Origin: Tricholoma matsutake
Taxonomy: Eukaryota > Basidiomycota > Agaricomycetes > Agaricales > Tricholomataceae
Length of the DNA stretch: 64,000 nt
Assembly (NCBI GenBank): GCA_026075535.2
Contig: AP026541.1
Span: forward strand, 9,858,001-9,922,000
Reading direction: 5' to 3'
A program made the translations under genes and the position numbers. Below, one piece after another: positions 23,281-32,212 of this stretch; positions within the stretch are counted from its first letter, which is position 1, and each line of letters begins with the position of its first letter. Below the pieces are notes generated by a model. The model saw nothing but the letters and a program-made list of their open reading frames with translations. It was not told the origin of the DNA and searched no databases.

Positions 23281-24188
23281 CATCATTCTAATCATGTCGG
23301 CTAACTCCTACGATGTCCCAGATGCAGCGCGACCCACTCTATCAATCACGATATCACATTGACCGTGTCGAAACATCACCAGCGACATCGATCGTATCAA
23401 AGCCCACATCGCACAACCTTAGGACTACCCCAAAAGTCACTAAGATTCCCCTACACGACCATCAAACATCCCCGACCAACTTCGAACAAGCTGCAACCAT
23501 GATCGAGCATCGTCGAGCATCGTCGAGTGTCATCGATCGATATTGAGAAACTACGAGTGACATCGGGCGCTGCCTTTGTTATCTAAATGGTGGAAGACCA
23601 TGCACTAGGATGTATTCCAACTCGTGCTCAAACCTGCTGATCATAGGTCAGCCTCGTTCCAAGTCCCTATCATGCACAGAACCTGCTGGACGCATTATTG
23701 CGAGACTTAGCACAGTTTATACACAAAGGACAGTCTCTTTTAGTTCTTTCCTTTTATTACTCTTTCATCATATGATATATATATATCTTTCTTGTTTGGA
23801 TCCCAGTCTCCTTTATGGCCTTGTGCCTTAACTCATATCTTTTGCCTCATGTTCTACACATGTTTCTCATTCCATTTTAGGAAGTTTCTTTAAAACATAT
23901 AAAACTCTGTAGTATCTACTTGAAAATAACAAGAAATCGTCTTCACATATCATCTCGTATACAGTTCTAAGCATCCGATCAACTTTCTAAAACAATCTAA
24001 GTCTCTGCGGGTTTTCTCAATCGACAAGAAACCTCTGCAATTGTTGCATCCTCGATCCTCCCTCAATCCTCTCGTCATTAGTTCTAGCAACCCTTCCAAC
24101 ACTTTATAGCAGTTCGCCGCACCCTTCGTATATCATCGACCTATCGAAAGGTCCCCATAATTCACATATCGACCATCGATGATAAAAC
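23281..24188. other. Unexplained 0.9 kb inside gypsy B
   Basis: Lies between the acidic linker ORF (stop at 24189) and the RT frame. It is rich in CATCGA/ATCGAT words (for example 23370-23540 and 24170-24230) and contains a TATATATATA run near 23775. No Gag-Pol homology and no clean TIR or LTR ends were found. Either a decayed insertion or a diverged spacer. Confidence 0.4.
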
Positions 24189-24929
24189 TCATTCGCCATT
24201 GATCTCGTTGATCGCCCTCAATATTGATCGATACTCGATCGGACCACGACAAACACCTTCGTCTCTCATAACACTACCTTCACGACTAGTGTTAAATAGT
24301 AATCTTCTCAGAGGTTTGACCACAAACTTTCGGAACGTCTCGCAACCCTCCTCTGACTCATCGCAAACATCATCAATTGCCTCATTGGCAGTTCTGGTGG
24401 TTTTCCCAGGTTGAGCATCATCATCGTCTAGGGTCTTCTGTTCGGGGTCTCCTTCCTTCTTATGTGTCAGGTGTTGTGAGACTGATGTCTTTGCCCTAAT
24501 CCAGATATTCTGTCCGTATGCATATCGTGGTGATCCTTTTGCCTTCATGATTCGAGAGATTGTCCTTGTCTTCTGGGAGTATCTGTATTTTGGCTCGTTG
24601 TACTCCTCGGTCAGTGGCGTCTTAGCCAGTTCGAATATTCCAATGACGGGTTCTCCTCGAATGTAGGTGATCAGTAGTTCATCGTCTGCGATTTCTTGTT
24701 CGGGTGTCCGTTCTGTTGCCTGTTCTGTTGCCTGTTCTGTTGCCTGTTCGTGGTTTGCCTGTGCTGGGTTTTCCTTCCCAGTGTCTTCTTCATCTTGTGG
24801 CCCTATGGGCTCCACATCTTGAAGAGTCATGATTGTGATCTCTTCATCATCAATTTCTTCGATCGTCACTTTTCTTGTCTCAACGCGCATCTTGCTTCTT
24901 CTTGGTTCTTCATGGAGGACTCCTCCCAT
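24189..24929 (-). CDS. Gypsy B acidic linker region between protease and RT
   Basis: 246 codons, acidic and Glu/Thr-rich, including four EQAT-type tandem units (QATEQATEQATER) and a later basic stretch (KFVVKPLRRLL). Before it, 25118-24930 is a Lys/Glu-rich stretch with several stops. It sits where chromoviruses have a protease-RT connector. No domain recognised. It was probably part of a continuous Gag-Pol polyprotein. Confidence 0.5.
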   Translation of the reverse strand: MGGVLHEEPRRSKMRVETRKVTIEEIDDEEITIMTLQDVEPIGPQDEEDTGKENPAQANHEQATEQATEQATERTPEQEIADDELLITYIRGEPVIGIFELAKTPLTEEYNEPKYRYSQKTRTISRIMKAKGSPRYAYGQNIWIRAKTSVSQHLTHKKEGDPEQKTLDDDDAQPGKTTRTANEAIDDVCDESEEGCETFRKFVVKPLRRLLFNTSREGSVMRDEGVCRGPIEYRSILRAINEINGE

Positions 24930-25118
24930 CAGTTTCGCCTTGGCGACAAGTCTTCAGCATAGCTCTCGGCATTCTTTTTTTGCCAGTTCTTCTTTCTTGC
25001 TTTTCAGGGCTTCCTTTTCCCTTGCTTTCGCGACTATCCGGGCCAGTGCCAGTCGCTTTTCTTCTTTCTTGAGGTCCAGTTTTTCCCTCTCTTTTGCGAC
25101 TATTCAGGCTACTGCCAG

Positions 25119-25835
25119 TCATCCTTCTTCTTTCCTGGTGGCCAGTTTCTCCAGCTCTCTGGTGGCCACCTTTTTCCATCGTGCTCGTTCTTCCTCGGCA
25201 GTCTTCTTCTTGAGGGCGAGCTTTTCTTGTCCTTTGGCAACAATCTTTTGGCACCATGCCTGTCGCTCTTCTTTCATCATGTCTAGGGGGTCCTTCTTCT
25301 TTTCAGTTCCCCTCTGGCGCCATGATAGGTACCCTTTGTTGGGTTTCTCGGTTTGCATCCTTCCGATAAGGGTTCTTCCTTTCCCATATGAGAACTCTGG
25401 GTAAGTCTCGTCCTTTGTTCTGAACTGGAAGGTTCCAATCTTCCAGTCGATCACTGGGTTGATTCTTCTGAGCCATGGTAGACCTAGGATGATTGATTCG
25501 CTTCCCAATCCTGCAATGAGGAATGTCATTGGGAAAATCCTTCCGTTGATCATTAAGAGTCCTCTGGCATAGTGGGAGATTTCCCCTCTCTTGTTTGGGG
25601 TTCCATCCACATTCTTGACTCTGATTATCTTCTCCAGGGGGCACAATTTTAATCCACTGTTTTCTGCAAATTCATGGCTCATGAATATCCCTCCCACTCC
25701 TGAGTCGAGTAGGGCTTTGGTTTTGATGTCTTTTCCTCTGCCTGTCCCTGCCACTTTGACATCTAAACGCATAGATTGATTTTTCAAAGTGGCTAGTAGT
25801 ACAGAGCAGACAGAAAGTTCGGTGGTACCTGGCAT
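25119..25835 (-). CDS. Gypsy B retropepsin-like aspartic protease
   Basis: 238-codon frame. The catalytic Asp-Ser-Gly is residues 44-46 (KALLDSGVGG; 25706-25698); the conserved C-terminal strand is SIILGLPWLRRINP. A basic, Gln/Glu-rich tail (KEERQAWCQKIVAKGQEK) follows. The frame is separated from gag by a likely 1-nt slip in the T run near 25858. Cleaves Gag-Pol during maturation. Confidence 0.85.
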   Translation of the reverse strand: MPGTTELSVCSVLLATLKNQSMRLDVKVAGTGRGKDIKTKALLDSGVGGIFMSHEFAENSGLKLCPLEKIIRVKNVDGTPNKRGEISHYARGLLMINGRIFPMTFLIAGLGSESIILGLPWLRRINPVIDWKIGTFQFRTKDETYPEFSYGKGRTLIGRMQTEKPNKGYLSWRQRGTEKKKDPLDMMKEERQAWCQKIVAKGQEKLALKKKTAEEERARWKKVATRELEKLATRKEEG

Positions 25836-25852
25836 CGAGGCAGGCCACCTCT

Positions 25853-26701
25853 TTAAAAACCCTCGTCCTCAATGGCGGTGAGAGCTCCCTTCTTTTCTTC
25901 TTCATCAAGTTCTCCTACGATCACTCGGATCATCGAGTAGGCTTCCTTGCCTTTATTCTTTGGGGATGGCCGGTCCTTGGTCCTCTTTTCCCCTTTTTTG
26001 TGTTCAGTTGCTCTGTGCCCTGGCTGGTGGCACACAAAGCACAACCCTTTCTTCTTGTGTTCGATCCTCTCCTGATAGGAGAGTCAGTTGATCTCGAGTG
26101 GGGTCTCTTTTGCTTTAGAGCTTGGTAGCTTCTTCATCAAAGCCTCCTGCAGTCTTCCTGTTATGGCTTTTGCTCTCCTCCACTGTCCATCATACTTGGA
26201 GGCGGCATTGATCATTCTGTCCAAGGTTGTCGGGATCATTTCCATATTGAAAACTCTTTCAAGGAGCTTGGGGTTCAGCCCATCCATGAAGAGTTTGATG
26301 AGCGTGGTGTCATCGTTGATTCCCGCCTTCTCTCACAGGATTCGGAACTGTGCTATGTAGTCCTCCAGGTCCTGTCCCTGCTTCAATGTTTTCATCTCTG
26401 TCCTGGCTCTGCCAGCTTCGTCGATCGGCGTGAACGCTGTCTTGAGCATTGCTTCAAAGGTTGACCATGTTCCTAGGTCTTCCTTTTCTGCCCATGTCTG
26501 TGCCCAGGGTGCAGTGGTTCCTCCATTCATGAAGGACAACGTGAAGATGATCTTCTTGTTGGTGTCGTAGATTCCATGGTTCACTCTCAAATAGAGTTTC
26601 ACTTCTTGTAAGAACTTTGCAGTTCTAGTTTGGTCCCCTGTGAAGTCGGAGGGGGTTTGTATCCTGATCTCCTTGGTCGATGCAGTGGGTTCGGTAGACA
26701 T
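25853..26701 (-). pseudogene. Gypsy B gag (capsid and zinc knuckle)
   Basis: Starts at ATG 26701 (MSTEPTASTKEIRIQTP). A capsid-type region follows (FLQEVKLYLRVN..EDYIAQFRIL). Two in-frame TGA codons (about 26333 and 26084) sit where CGA Arg would fit (IL-R-EKAGIND; IN-R-LSYQ). The zinc knuckle (26041-26000) reads CFVCHQPGHRATEH, with His in place of the last Cys of the CCHC box. The frame is also open upstream of the ATG for about 90 codons, up to the primer site, without any Met. Confidence 0.85.
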
Positions 26702-26971
26702 GTTGGTGTTGTCGTTGGATAGGGAGAATGGATCTCGTTCTGGGGTTTCTTCTTTATTGAAGGATCTAAAATCCTCTTCGTCGAGGTATTGGGGTTCTTC
26801 GTCACTGGTTCTCCTTGAGAACCACTTCTGTGCTGGTTCCGAGTATTGTACTAGTCGACCCTGGTATCTATACCACGGGGTTCTTCCTGATGATGATGCT
26901 CCAGTTGGAGGTCTGTCTGGGCTTTGTCTGAAAGATGTCGTGTCTGCACCTAGGTAGGTGGACTCCGTAGA

Positions 26972-26983
26972 TCAGCTTGACCT
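26972..26983 (-). promoter_or_regulatory. Gypsy B primer-binding site, self-primer type
   Basis: Two nt inside the 5' LTR, the minus strand reads AGGTCAAGCTGA. This is the exact reverse complement of TCAGCTTGACCT in the LTR (27289-27278, minus strand). No tRNA-type TGG start is present. In Tf1/sushi-type elements the transcript 5' end folds back on such a site and primes cDNA synthesis. Confidence 0.7.
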
Positions 26984-27031
26984 TTTGTTAAGACTATAGG
27001 TCCTTAACTCAGCCTTGGCTATGTATGTTAC

Positions 27032-27239
27032 AGTTGGAGGCTTTCCAACTATCTCGTATCGCACTAGGAGGCTTTCCTAGCGTATCGGGCTTCCTGCCTT
27101 CACTTGGGTACTTCCTCAAGTCATCATGGCTGTCCGTACTCAGAGGCTTTCTGAGCAGACCATAGGTTTGTATATCACAGTTGGAGGCTTTCCAACTGTC
27201 GAGTTTGATGTTATCACAGCTAGGGGCTTCCTAAGCTGT
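27032..27239 (-). promoter_or_regulatory. Array of five hairpins with one shared loop, gypsy B leader
   Basis: Five stem-loops at 27032-27050, 27064-27080, 27139-27155, 27177-27199 and 27216-27239. Each has the loop GGCTT (AAGCC in the RNA sense), closed by A-T in four and G-C in the fifth. The stems differ (AGTTGGA, CTAGGA, CTCAGA, ACAGTTGGA, ACAGCTAGG) yet both halves pair. They lie in the predicted R-U5 leader of the element RNA and recur in the 3' LTR. A packaging, dimerisation or translation signal is possible; this is inference. Confidence 0.7.
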
Positions 27240-27288
27240 CGAGTGTTCTGGTTGAGTCTAAGACCGTTATTTGAATTAGGTCAAGCTG

Positions 27289-27321
27289 AGGAATACAGGC
27301 AGTATTACTACAGCTTATATA
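27289..27321 (-). promoter_or_regulatory. Gypsy B LTR promoter: TATA box and predicted start
   Basis: Minus strand TATATAAG (27321-27314) lies 32 nt before TCAGCTTGACCT (from 27289), the segment complementary to the primer site. The spacing fits a TATA-directed transcription start at 27289. The 3' LTR has the same arrangement. Confidence 0.65.
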
Positions 27322-28094
27322 CAGTTCAAAGATACCTATCATCCAATCAGAATGCAGGATCGTTATCAAGTAAAAATAGAAAGAACAATAGAAATGACAG
27401 GCCTCATGCCTTGCATGAGGCGTCCGATGTCATGGAGTGCTGCAGCGCAGCATGTTGATCGTGAGAGTCCGACGTCCCGGACCTCATGTCAAGGGGCTGT
27501 CATACCACAGCATGTGTGGGAGTGGGTTCGGGTGCATGGAGTCACCATGCGTCAAAGCATCTCCTGTCGGAAGTGAGTTGAGTTGAATCAGAAAAATAAA
27601 GTACCTGGTCTTGCCGGCATACGTCTGGTCATCCTGGGTTATGATAACAAAAATCGTAACAAGAAGTGAAGACGTCACTCAATCACCACATAAGACCAAA
27701 AGCATAAAGCAGTGGTCAGGATCTTGAAAAACTTCGCAGTAGTAGTTGGAATATCCTGTGGGCAGAGGTATTACAGCCCTAGTGAAGTGTGAAAAAAAAA
27801 AAAAAAAGCACAATGAGATTAAAGTGATGGAAGAGCGATGGCGAAAATGTTCCTATGATTGTGATTTCCATAATGTCTCCCTCAAAAACTAGATAGATCA
27901 ACAAAGCAGAGAAACAATGACATCGGCCACATCCTGAAAGAATGACGACCACAAGTGGGTGGGCAGGCAAAGAAGTGCAAGTGGTAAATATATCTTGATC
28001 CAAATAGTCCACGCAACAAAATGACCAGGCTGTGAAGTTAGATGGGCGACAAGCATATATACCCAAACAGAGGCTCAGCTCATTCATCTGACAT

Positions 28095-28920
28095 GGGAAG
28101 AGAAGTTGAGCCTTGCAAAGGCTTGTGCAAGACCAGCGAAAGGGAGTTTGGCAGCATCCTGAGATGTGCAAGTGAAATCGAGCCTCATTCGTTCAGCATG
28201 AAACACCGTGCGAGGCATATAGAGGGCATCACTAGATGACTGTGTGTTCAGAAGACAAGGCTTGTTTATCTGACATAGGAAGAGAAGTTGAACCTTGCAA
28301 AGGCTTGCGCAAGACTAGTGAAAGGGGATTTGGCAGCATCCTGAGATGCGCAAGTGAAATCAAGCCTTGTTCACTTAGCATGAAACACCATATGGATGGC
28401 ATCACTAGACAACTGTGTGTTCAGAAGGAGAGACTCGCTCATCCAACATGAGAAGGGGAGCTGAGATTTGCAAGAGCTTATGCAAGACTAGCAAAAGGGA
28501 ATTTGGCAACATCCTGAGATGCGCAATTGAAATCAAGCCTCGTTCACTTAGCACAAAACACCCTGCAAGGTATAAGCCTTGCAAGAGCTTGCGGAAGACT
28601 AGCGAGAGGGAGTATGGCAGCATCCTGAGATGCACAATTAAATCGAGCCTCGTTCACTTAGCACGAAACACCCTGCAAGGTATAAGCCTTGCAAGAGCTT
28701 GCGGAAGATTAGCGAGAGGGAGTATGGCAGCATCCTGAGATGCACAATTGAAATCAAGCCTTGTTCACTTAGCACAAAACACCCTGCAAGGTATAAGCCT
28801 TGCAAGAGCTTGCAGAAGACTAGTGAGAGGGAGTATGGCAGCATCCTGAGATGCACAATTGAAATCGAGCCTCATTCATTTAGCATGAGACACCCTGCAA
28901 GGCATACAGAGAGCATTACT
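28095..28920 (+). repeat. Minisatellite array, left arm
   Basis: Six or so units beginning GAGCCTTGCAA and containing GGCAGCATCCTGAGATG. Three short units are about 110-111 bp (28574-28905). Two long units are about 173-182 bp and include an extra TCACTAGATGACTGTGTGTTCAGAAG-type block. The frame is open across many units, but lengths are not all multiples of three. Mirrored in the right arm and present again in the core. Confidence 0.85.
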
Positions 28921-29375
28921 AGACAACCATGGGTTCATTAGCTGTTGATACCAGTGGGAATGAACTTGGACTTACAATGTTCATTGAGAAGAATACATGT
29001 GAACATTTGAAGCCAAGTTTCATCATAAATAACCTGCGGAGAGATCTCTCCTGTGGTTCTCAGGGTGAAAACCTGATTCTCAACATTGAAGCTGAAGGGA
29101 GTTGTGAAGAATGACAGTGACAGCTTCAAGTTCAAGTTGTTGTGCCAGTCACAACATTACATAACAGGCTTAACAACAATAAACAAGTAAACATTGAACG
29201 TTCAACTTCAACTTCAACTTCTTCAAGTTGTCCGAGTTGTTATCGTATTACCCCAAAGTCAAGCTTAACTTCATTGAGTAAAACCATAGGAGAGAACTCT
29301 CTGCAGGTCTTTCTGGATGAAGGTTATCTTCTGGATATGTTATCTTCTCTGCCATCCTGGATTGCATGAAGGTAT

Positions 29376-29795
29376 GTGTACCACACCTATCAATTGATAT
29401 CATATCTCACCCAACTAGCAAGCGAAAGCCTTCTTCTTACAGGCTTCATCGCAATATTGTGTTTCTCTCTGATTTCTTCTTTAGGATTGGTAATCTTCCC
29501 ACCTAGATTTGGAACACCACCTGTGCGTCTTTTGATGCTGCCAATCTCTATGCTCCTCCTTTGTTCTCTATGCATTGTTTGGAAACAGGTAGCTCATGTT
29601 GTCATGGAGCTACTTCCTGTGCCTACCAACACACGTCCTTCCAATGCTGCCACCACATGCTATCCTGTGTTGCAGAATAATTCTACTTTTATTTATGCCC
29701 ACTTGTCAAACGATGTCCAACCTTGGTGTTTACCAGCTGAAGCTTTTGCGCATGTCTTTTTATGCTACCAACATGGCATAGTGCATATGGAATAG
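29376..29795 (+). CDS. Hydrophobic cargo ORF, left arm
   Basis: 139 codons with two hydrophobic segments (LLLTGFIAILCFSLIS and LMLPISMLLLCSLCIVW). The mirror copy at 37755-38099 (minus) keeps the first 114 codons almost unchanged; a diverged third copy of the TTCYPV region lies near 31940-32000 in the core. Unrecognised; it could be non-coding sequence with a chance frame. Confidence 0.3.
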   Translation: MYHTYQLISYLTQLASESLLLTGFIAILCFSLISSLGLVIFPPRFGTPPVRLLMLPISMLLLCSLCIVWKQVAHVVMELLPVPTNTRPSNAATTCYPVLQNNSTFIYAHLSNDVQPWCLPAEAFAHVFLCYQHGIVHME

Positions 29796-29974
29796 CTTTC
29801 GATGAAGGACATAAAAAAACATAACTACGCTACATGGGAACTGTTAAGCGATCGATGTGGAGAGAGATCGGCGTTGTGTGTTATCAATATGGAGTAGTTG
29901 GCATCCGAATCCCACCAAGGTTTCCTCAATCTATGTATACCTCTGCTGGGAATTGAGGTTCTATCCTGTGTTCT

Positions 29975-30561
29975 TCAGCTGTCTCTAGGTTGGGTGCAAT
30001 TTTTTTCAGGAACCTGGAGGCACATTGCACTGTAAGCCCTCTGGAGAACTCTGACTATGTTTGTACTCACCGTGAGACTGCCGGCCATTCTTTCATGCCC
30101 CACACTCAAATTAACATAGCTGCGATTCACCCCCAGCCTGAAAACCACCATATCTCTGGACCAGATGACGTCCTGATTAATTCCTCTGAGACCTTCATTC
30201 CTTAAGAATAGTCTGTGGAAGTGATATGCCAGTAAGAAGGAGAAAGAGTCCCCAAAGTACTCTAGTGTGATGATGGTTTTCCTGATAGGGATGTGTGGGT
30301 GGCCTTTGAGGATGGTAGTGACAATGGGGATCCTGTTGTAGCCATCCTGCACGACAGCCATGGTTACTAACTTCGAGCAATGTTTTTTGGACAGAAAGGA
30401 TAATGTCTGGATGTATCCAACTTCTCCATCTACTTGCTAGACGCATTGTGATGAAAGAGTGGCGATGGAGCTGAATACCCAAGGCAACTCACTGGTAATG
30501 TGCAGGAAGCAGGATCGACAAGGTTGTCGGTTATTTCTTCGATGGAGGCGACAGAGCTCAT
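29975..30561 (-). pseudogene. MSSVAS cargo gene, left arm copy
   Basis: Begins at 30561 (MSSVASIEEITDNLVDP). The open region 30361-29975 (DGYNRIPIVTTILKGHPH..TLEYFGDSFSFLLAYHF) appears after one or two introns, with a possible GTGAGT donor after MAGSLT near 30080. No family recognised. The right-arm copy (37139-37408) lacks about 210 bp and reads straight from EEITDDLV into KKTIITLEYFGD in frame, so the two copies have different structures. Confidence 0.35.
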
Positions 30562-30912
30562 AGCTATATGACAGGTAATGGATCTCAAATGCAAGTGGGA
30601 AATGTCGCTTTGTGATGGTTTGAGTTTGGAGGGAGGTATAAAAGGACGGTTCAAATACTGACAGTCTTTGTTCAGATTGGCATGCAGTTAAGGACTTCAA
30701 GTTCAAAATCTAGCTGATAAAGACAAAGGGTGAAAGATTGCTCATCCACTTTTGGAGAAATCTGAGCTGTTTTTTGTGACTCCATAGTTGTGGTTGTATC
30801 GGTGACCCTTGGTGAAATGGCATCTATGCATGAATTGTGATCACGACCGTGAGCAAGATCTTGACCGCTCTAATGTCACGTGCCTAATGAAGTAAACGTT
30901 GATTTTTTTTGA
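30562..30912. other. Upstream region of MSSVAS gene and inner arm limit
   Basis: Contains the probable promoter side of the MSSVAS gene (TATAAAAGG-like TTTATACC on the minus strand near 30635). The inverted-arm homology ends at 30861; 30862-30912 begins the core. Confidence 0.35.
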
Positions 30913-31646
30913 TTACAGCTAATTGCATATCTGTTGGGAGTAAACAAATGACATGGTAGCACTGGGTGCAAGGCACAATACTGCCTGAGAAGTATTGTGA
31001 AAGTATCCTGACAGTATTCCTAATATTGTCAACATACTTCACTAGAGGTATTTTGACAGTATTGTACTATATTTTGATAGTACTGAAGGTACTGAAGTAG
31101 TATTCTAGATTGGTATGCATACTGGCAAAGTATCCCTTGGTGAGTATGGTGGCAGTATTAGGAGTACTTCCAGAATACTGACATCATACCCTCTCAGACG
31201 TATCTTGCTGTGCAGCCAGTGTAGTTACAAAAATGCCGGACTTAGCCACAATTTCACAAGTGCCCACTCAACTAAGTATTTCCACAGTCACTTTCAGACT
31301 TTACCTTTACTGGAGAATCTGTAGATAAGTAGCTTAGCTACAGTTCTTGTGTATAAAAAAATGTTCTAAAGTCTAATTTGAATTAATGGGCTGCAAACTA
31401 CAGCACACATTAATTTATACCTGCTTTTTGAGAATGAAGAGATCACAAAAAAACATTTTAATCAGTAATAATTGTAGCAATGCCATTTATGTACAGATTC
31501 TCCAGCAAACACAAAGTCTGAAAGTGACTGTGGAAACAATTAGTTGAGGTATGAGAGTGGGCACTTGTGAAATTTTGGCTAAGTCCAGCATTTTTGTAAC
31601 TAACATGTCATTTGTTTACTGCCAACACATATGCAATCGGCTGTAA
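30913..31646. mobile_element. Foldback element with a nested CACTG MITE
   Basis: Inverted arms: 30913-30956 plus 31224-31325 on the left, and about 31480-31646 on the right (shared words TTACAGC, GTAAACAAATGACATG, ACAAAAATGCCGGACTTAGCC). The left arm is interrupted by the CACTG MITE. The loop between 31326 and 31480 is AT-rich. No coding sequence. Confidence 0.7.
30960..31221. mobile_element. CACTG-type MITE, 3-bp TSD TAG
   Basis: 262 bp, ends CACTGGGTGCA and TGCAGCCAGTG (inverted), flanked by TAG on both sides (30957-30959, 31222-31224). The interior is packed with AGTATT/AATACT words. A 3-bp duplication with CACTG termini fits a non-autonomous CACTA/EnSpm element. Confidence 0.85.
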
Positions 31647-32212
31647 GTTAACGATGATGGTCCTGGCATAACAAGATACTGCATCTTGAGGTCTTGGGTC
31701 TTCTCCGACCGGACATTTTTAGCACCTCTTCCATGCGTCTGTGGATGCCCACAAACCTGACTTGCATCCTGTGATCTAGTAGACATTTACTGTTCTTTTT
31801 GCTAGCTACTTGTTTTCCTGAGGCCATTGTCTCTGAACTTCACTGCACATCTTCATCAGCCCCTCTCATGGGTATACTCTTACTAGTCGCTCTCCAAATA
31901 CCACTACGTGGAGCTACGACCTCTGGCATCACCCGCATGTCTTTCCGATGCTGCTACTACCTGCTATCCTGTATGTGGAAACAATTCACTTGCAGATTTA
32001 CACCACATGGCTAAATGTTGTGTTCCTCTTTCACACTGTACAGATTACTGCCTTACCATGCTAGAACCAAAGAGACTTCTGTGTATTGGTCTTGAAATGT
32101 CTCCCTTCATTCTGGTAACTCTTTGTGTTACACAAACCACGATGCTAGAGAGAAGTTTGCCACCACCATTTGTCCAGAGATCCTCATGCCAAACAATACT
32201 GCCATTCACACC
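31647..32212. other. Core region, diverged arm-like sequence
   Basis: Around 31800-32040 the sequence resembles the hydrophobic cargo ORF of the arms (CTGCTACTACCTGCTATCCTGT against CTGCCACCACATGCTATCCTGT), so the core holds an old, degraded copy of arm material. No intact gene. Confidence 0.45.

Larger units (their letters stand above)
19269..27661 (-). mobile_element. Ty3/gypsy (chromovirus) retrotransposon B, full length
   Basis: 8,393 bp, LTRs of 676 bp at both ends (19269-19944 and 26986-27661), TGTTACG..TTAACA ends on the minus strand, perfect 5-bp target duplication AGAAG (19264-19268 and 27662-27666). Order on the minus strand: 5' LTR, primer site, gag, protease, linker, a 0.9-kb unexplained gap, RT, RNase H, integrase, chromodomain, small membrane ORF, polypurine tract, 3' LTR. 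The LTRs differ at about 30 sites by eye, mostly transitions. It sits only in the left arm of the giant element, so it inserted after the arms formed. A few stops and frameshifts disable gag and pol. Confidence 0.95.
26986..27661 (-). repeat. 5' LTR of gypsy B
   Basis: 676 bp, flanked outside by AGAAG. Predicted U3 27661-27290, R-U5 27289-26986. U3 holds a 21-bp palindrome, GCCTCATGC..GCATGAGGC (27401-27421), conserved in the other LTR, possibly an operator-like site. The 5' LTR has CAT/ATG triplets near 27122-27129 that the 3' LTR lacks, produced by transitions at CpG or TpG. Confidence 0.95.
15634..30861 (+). repeat. Left arm of giant element (holds gypsy B)
   Basis: Matches the reverse complement of 36839-43278 once 19269-27666 (gypsy B and one AGAAG) is removed. 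Order from the outer end: A-rich subterminal block, coiled-coil cargo gene, 0.9 kb without a gene, minisatellite array, hydrophobic ORF, MSSVAS gene. The inner limit is the last shared word, GAGCAAGATCT at 30851-30861. Confidence 0.9.

Noticed and set aside
28095..28920. Could be a CRISPR array
   Set aside because: Units are 110-180 bp, contiguous without spacers, and the organism is eukaryotic; it is a minisatellite.
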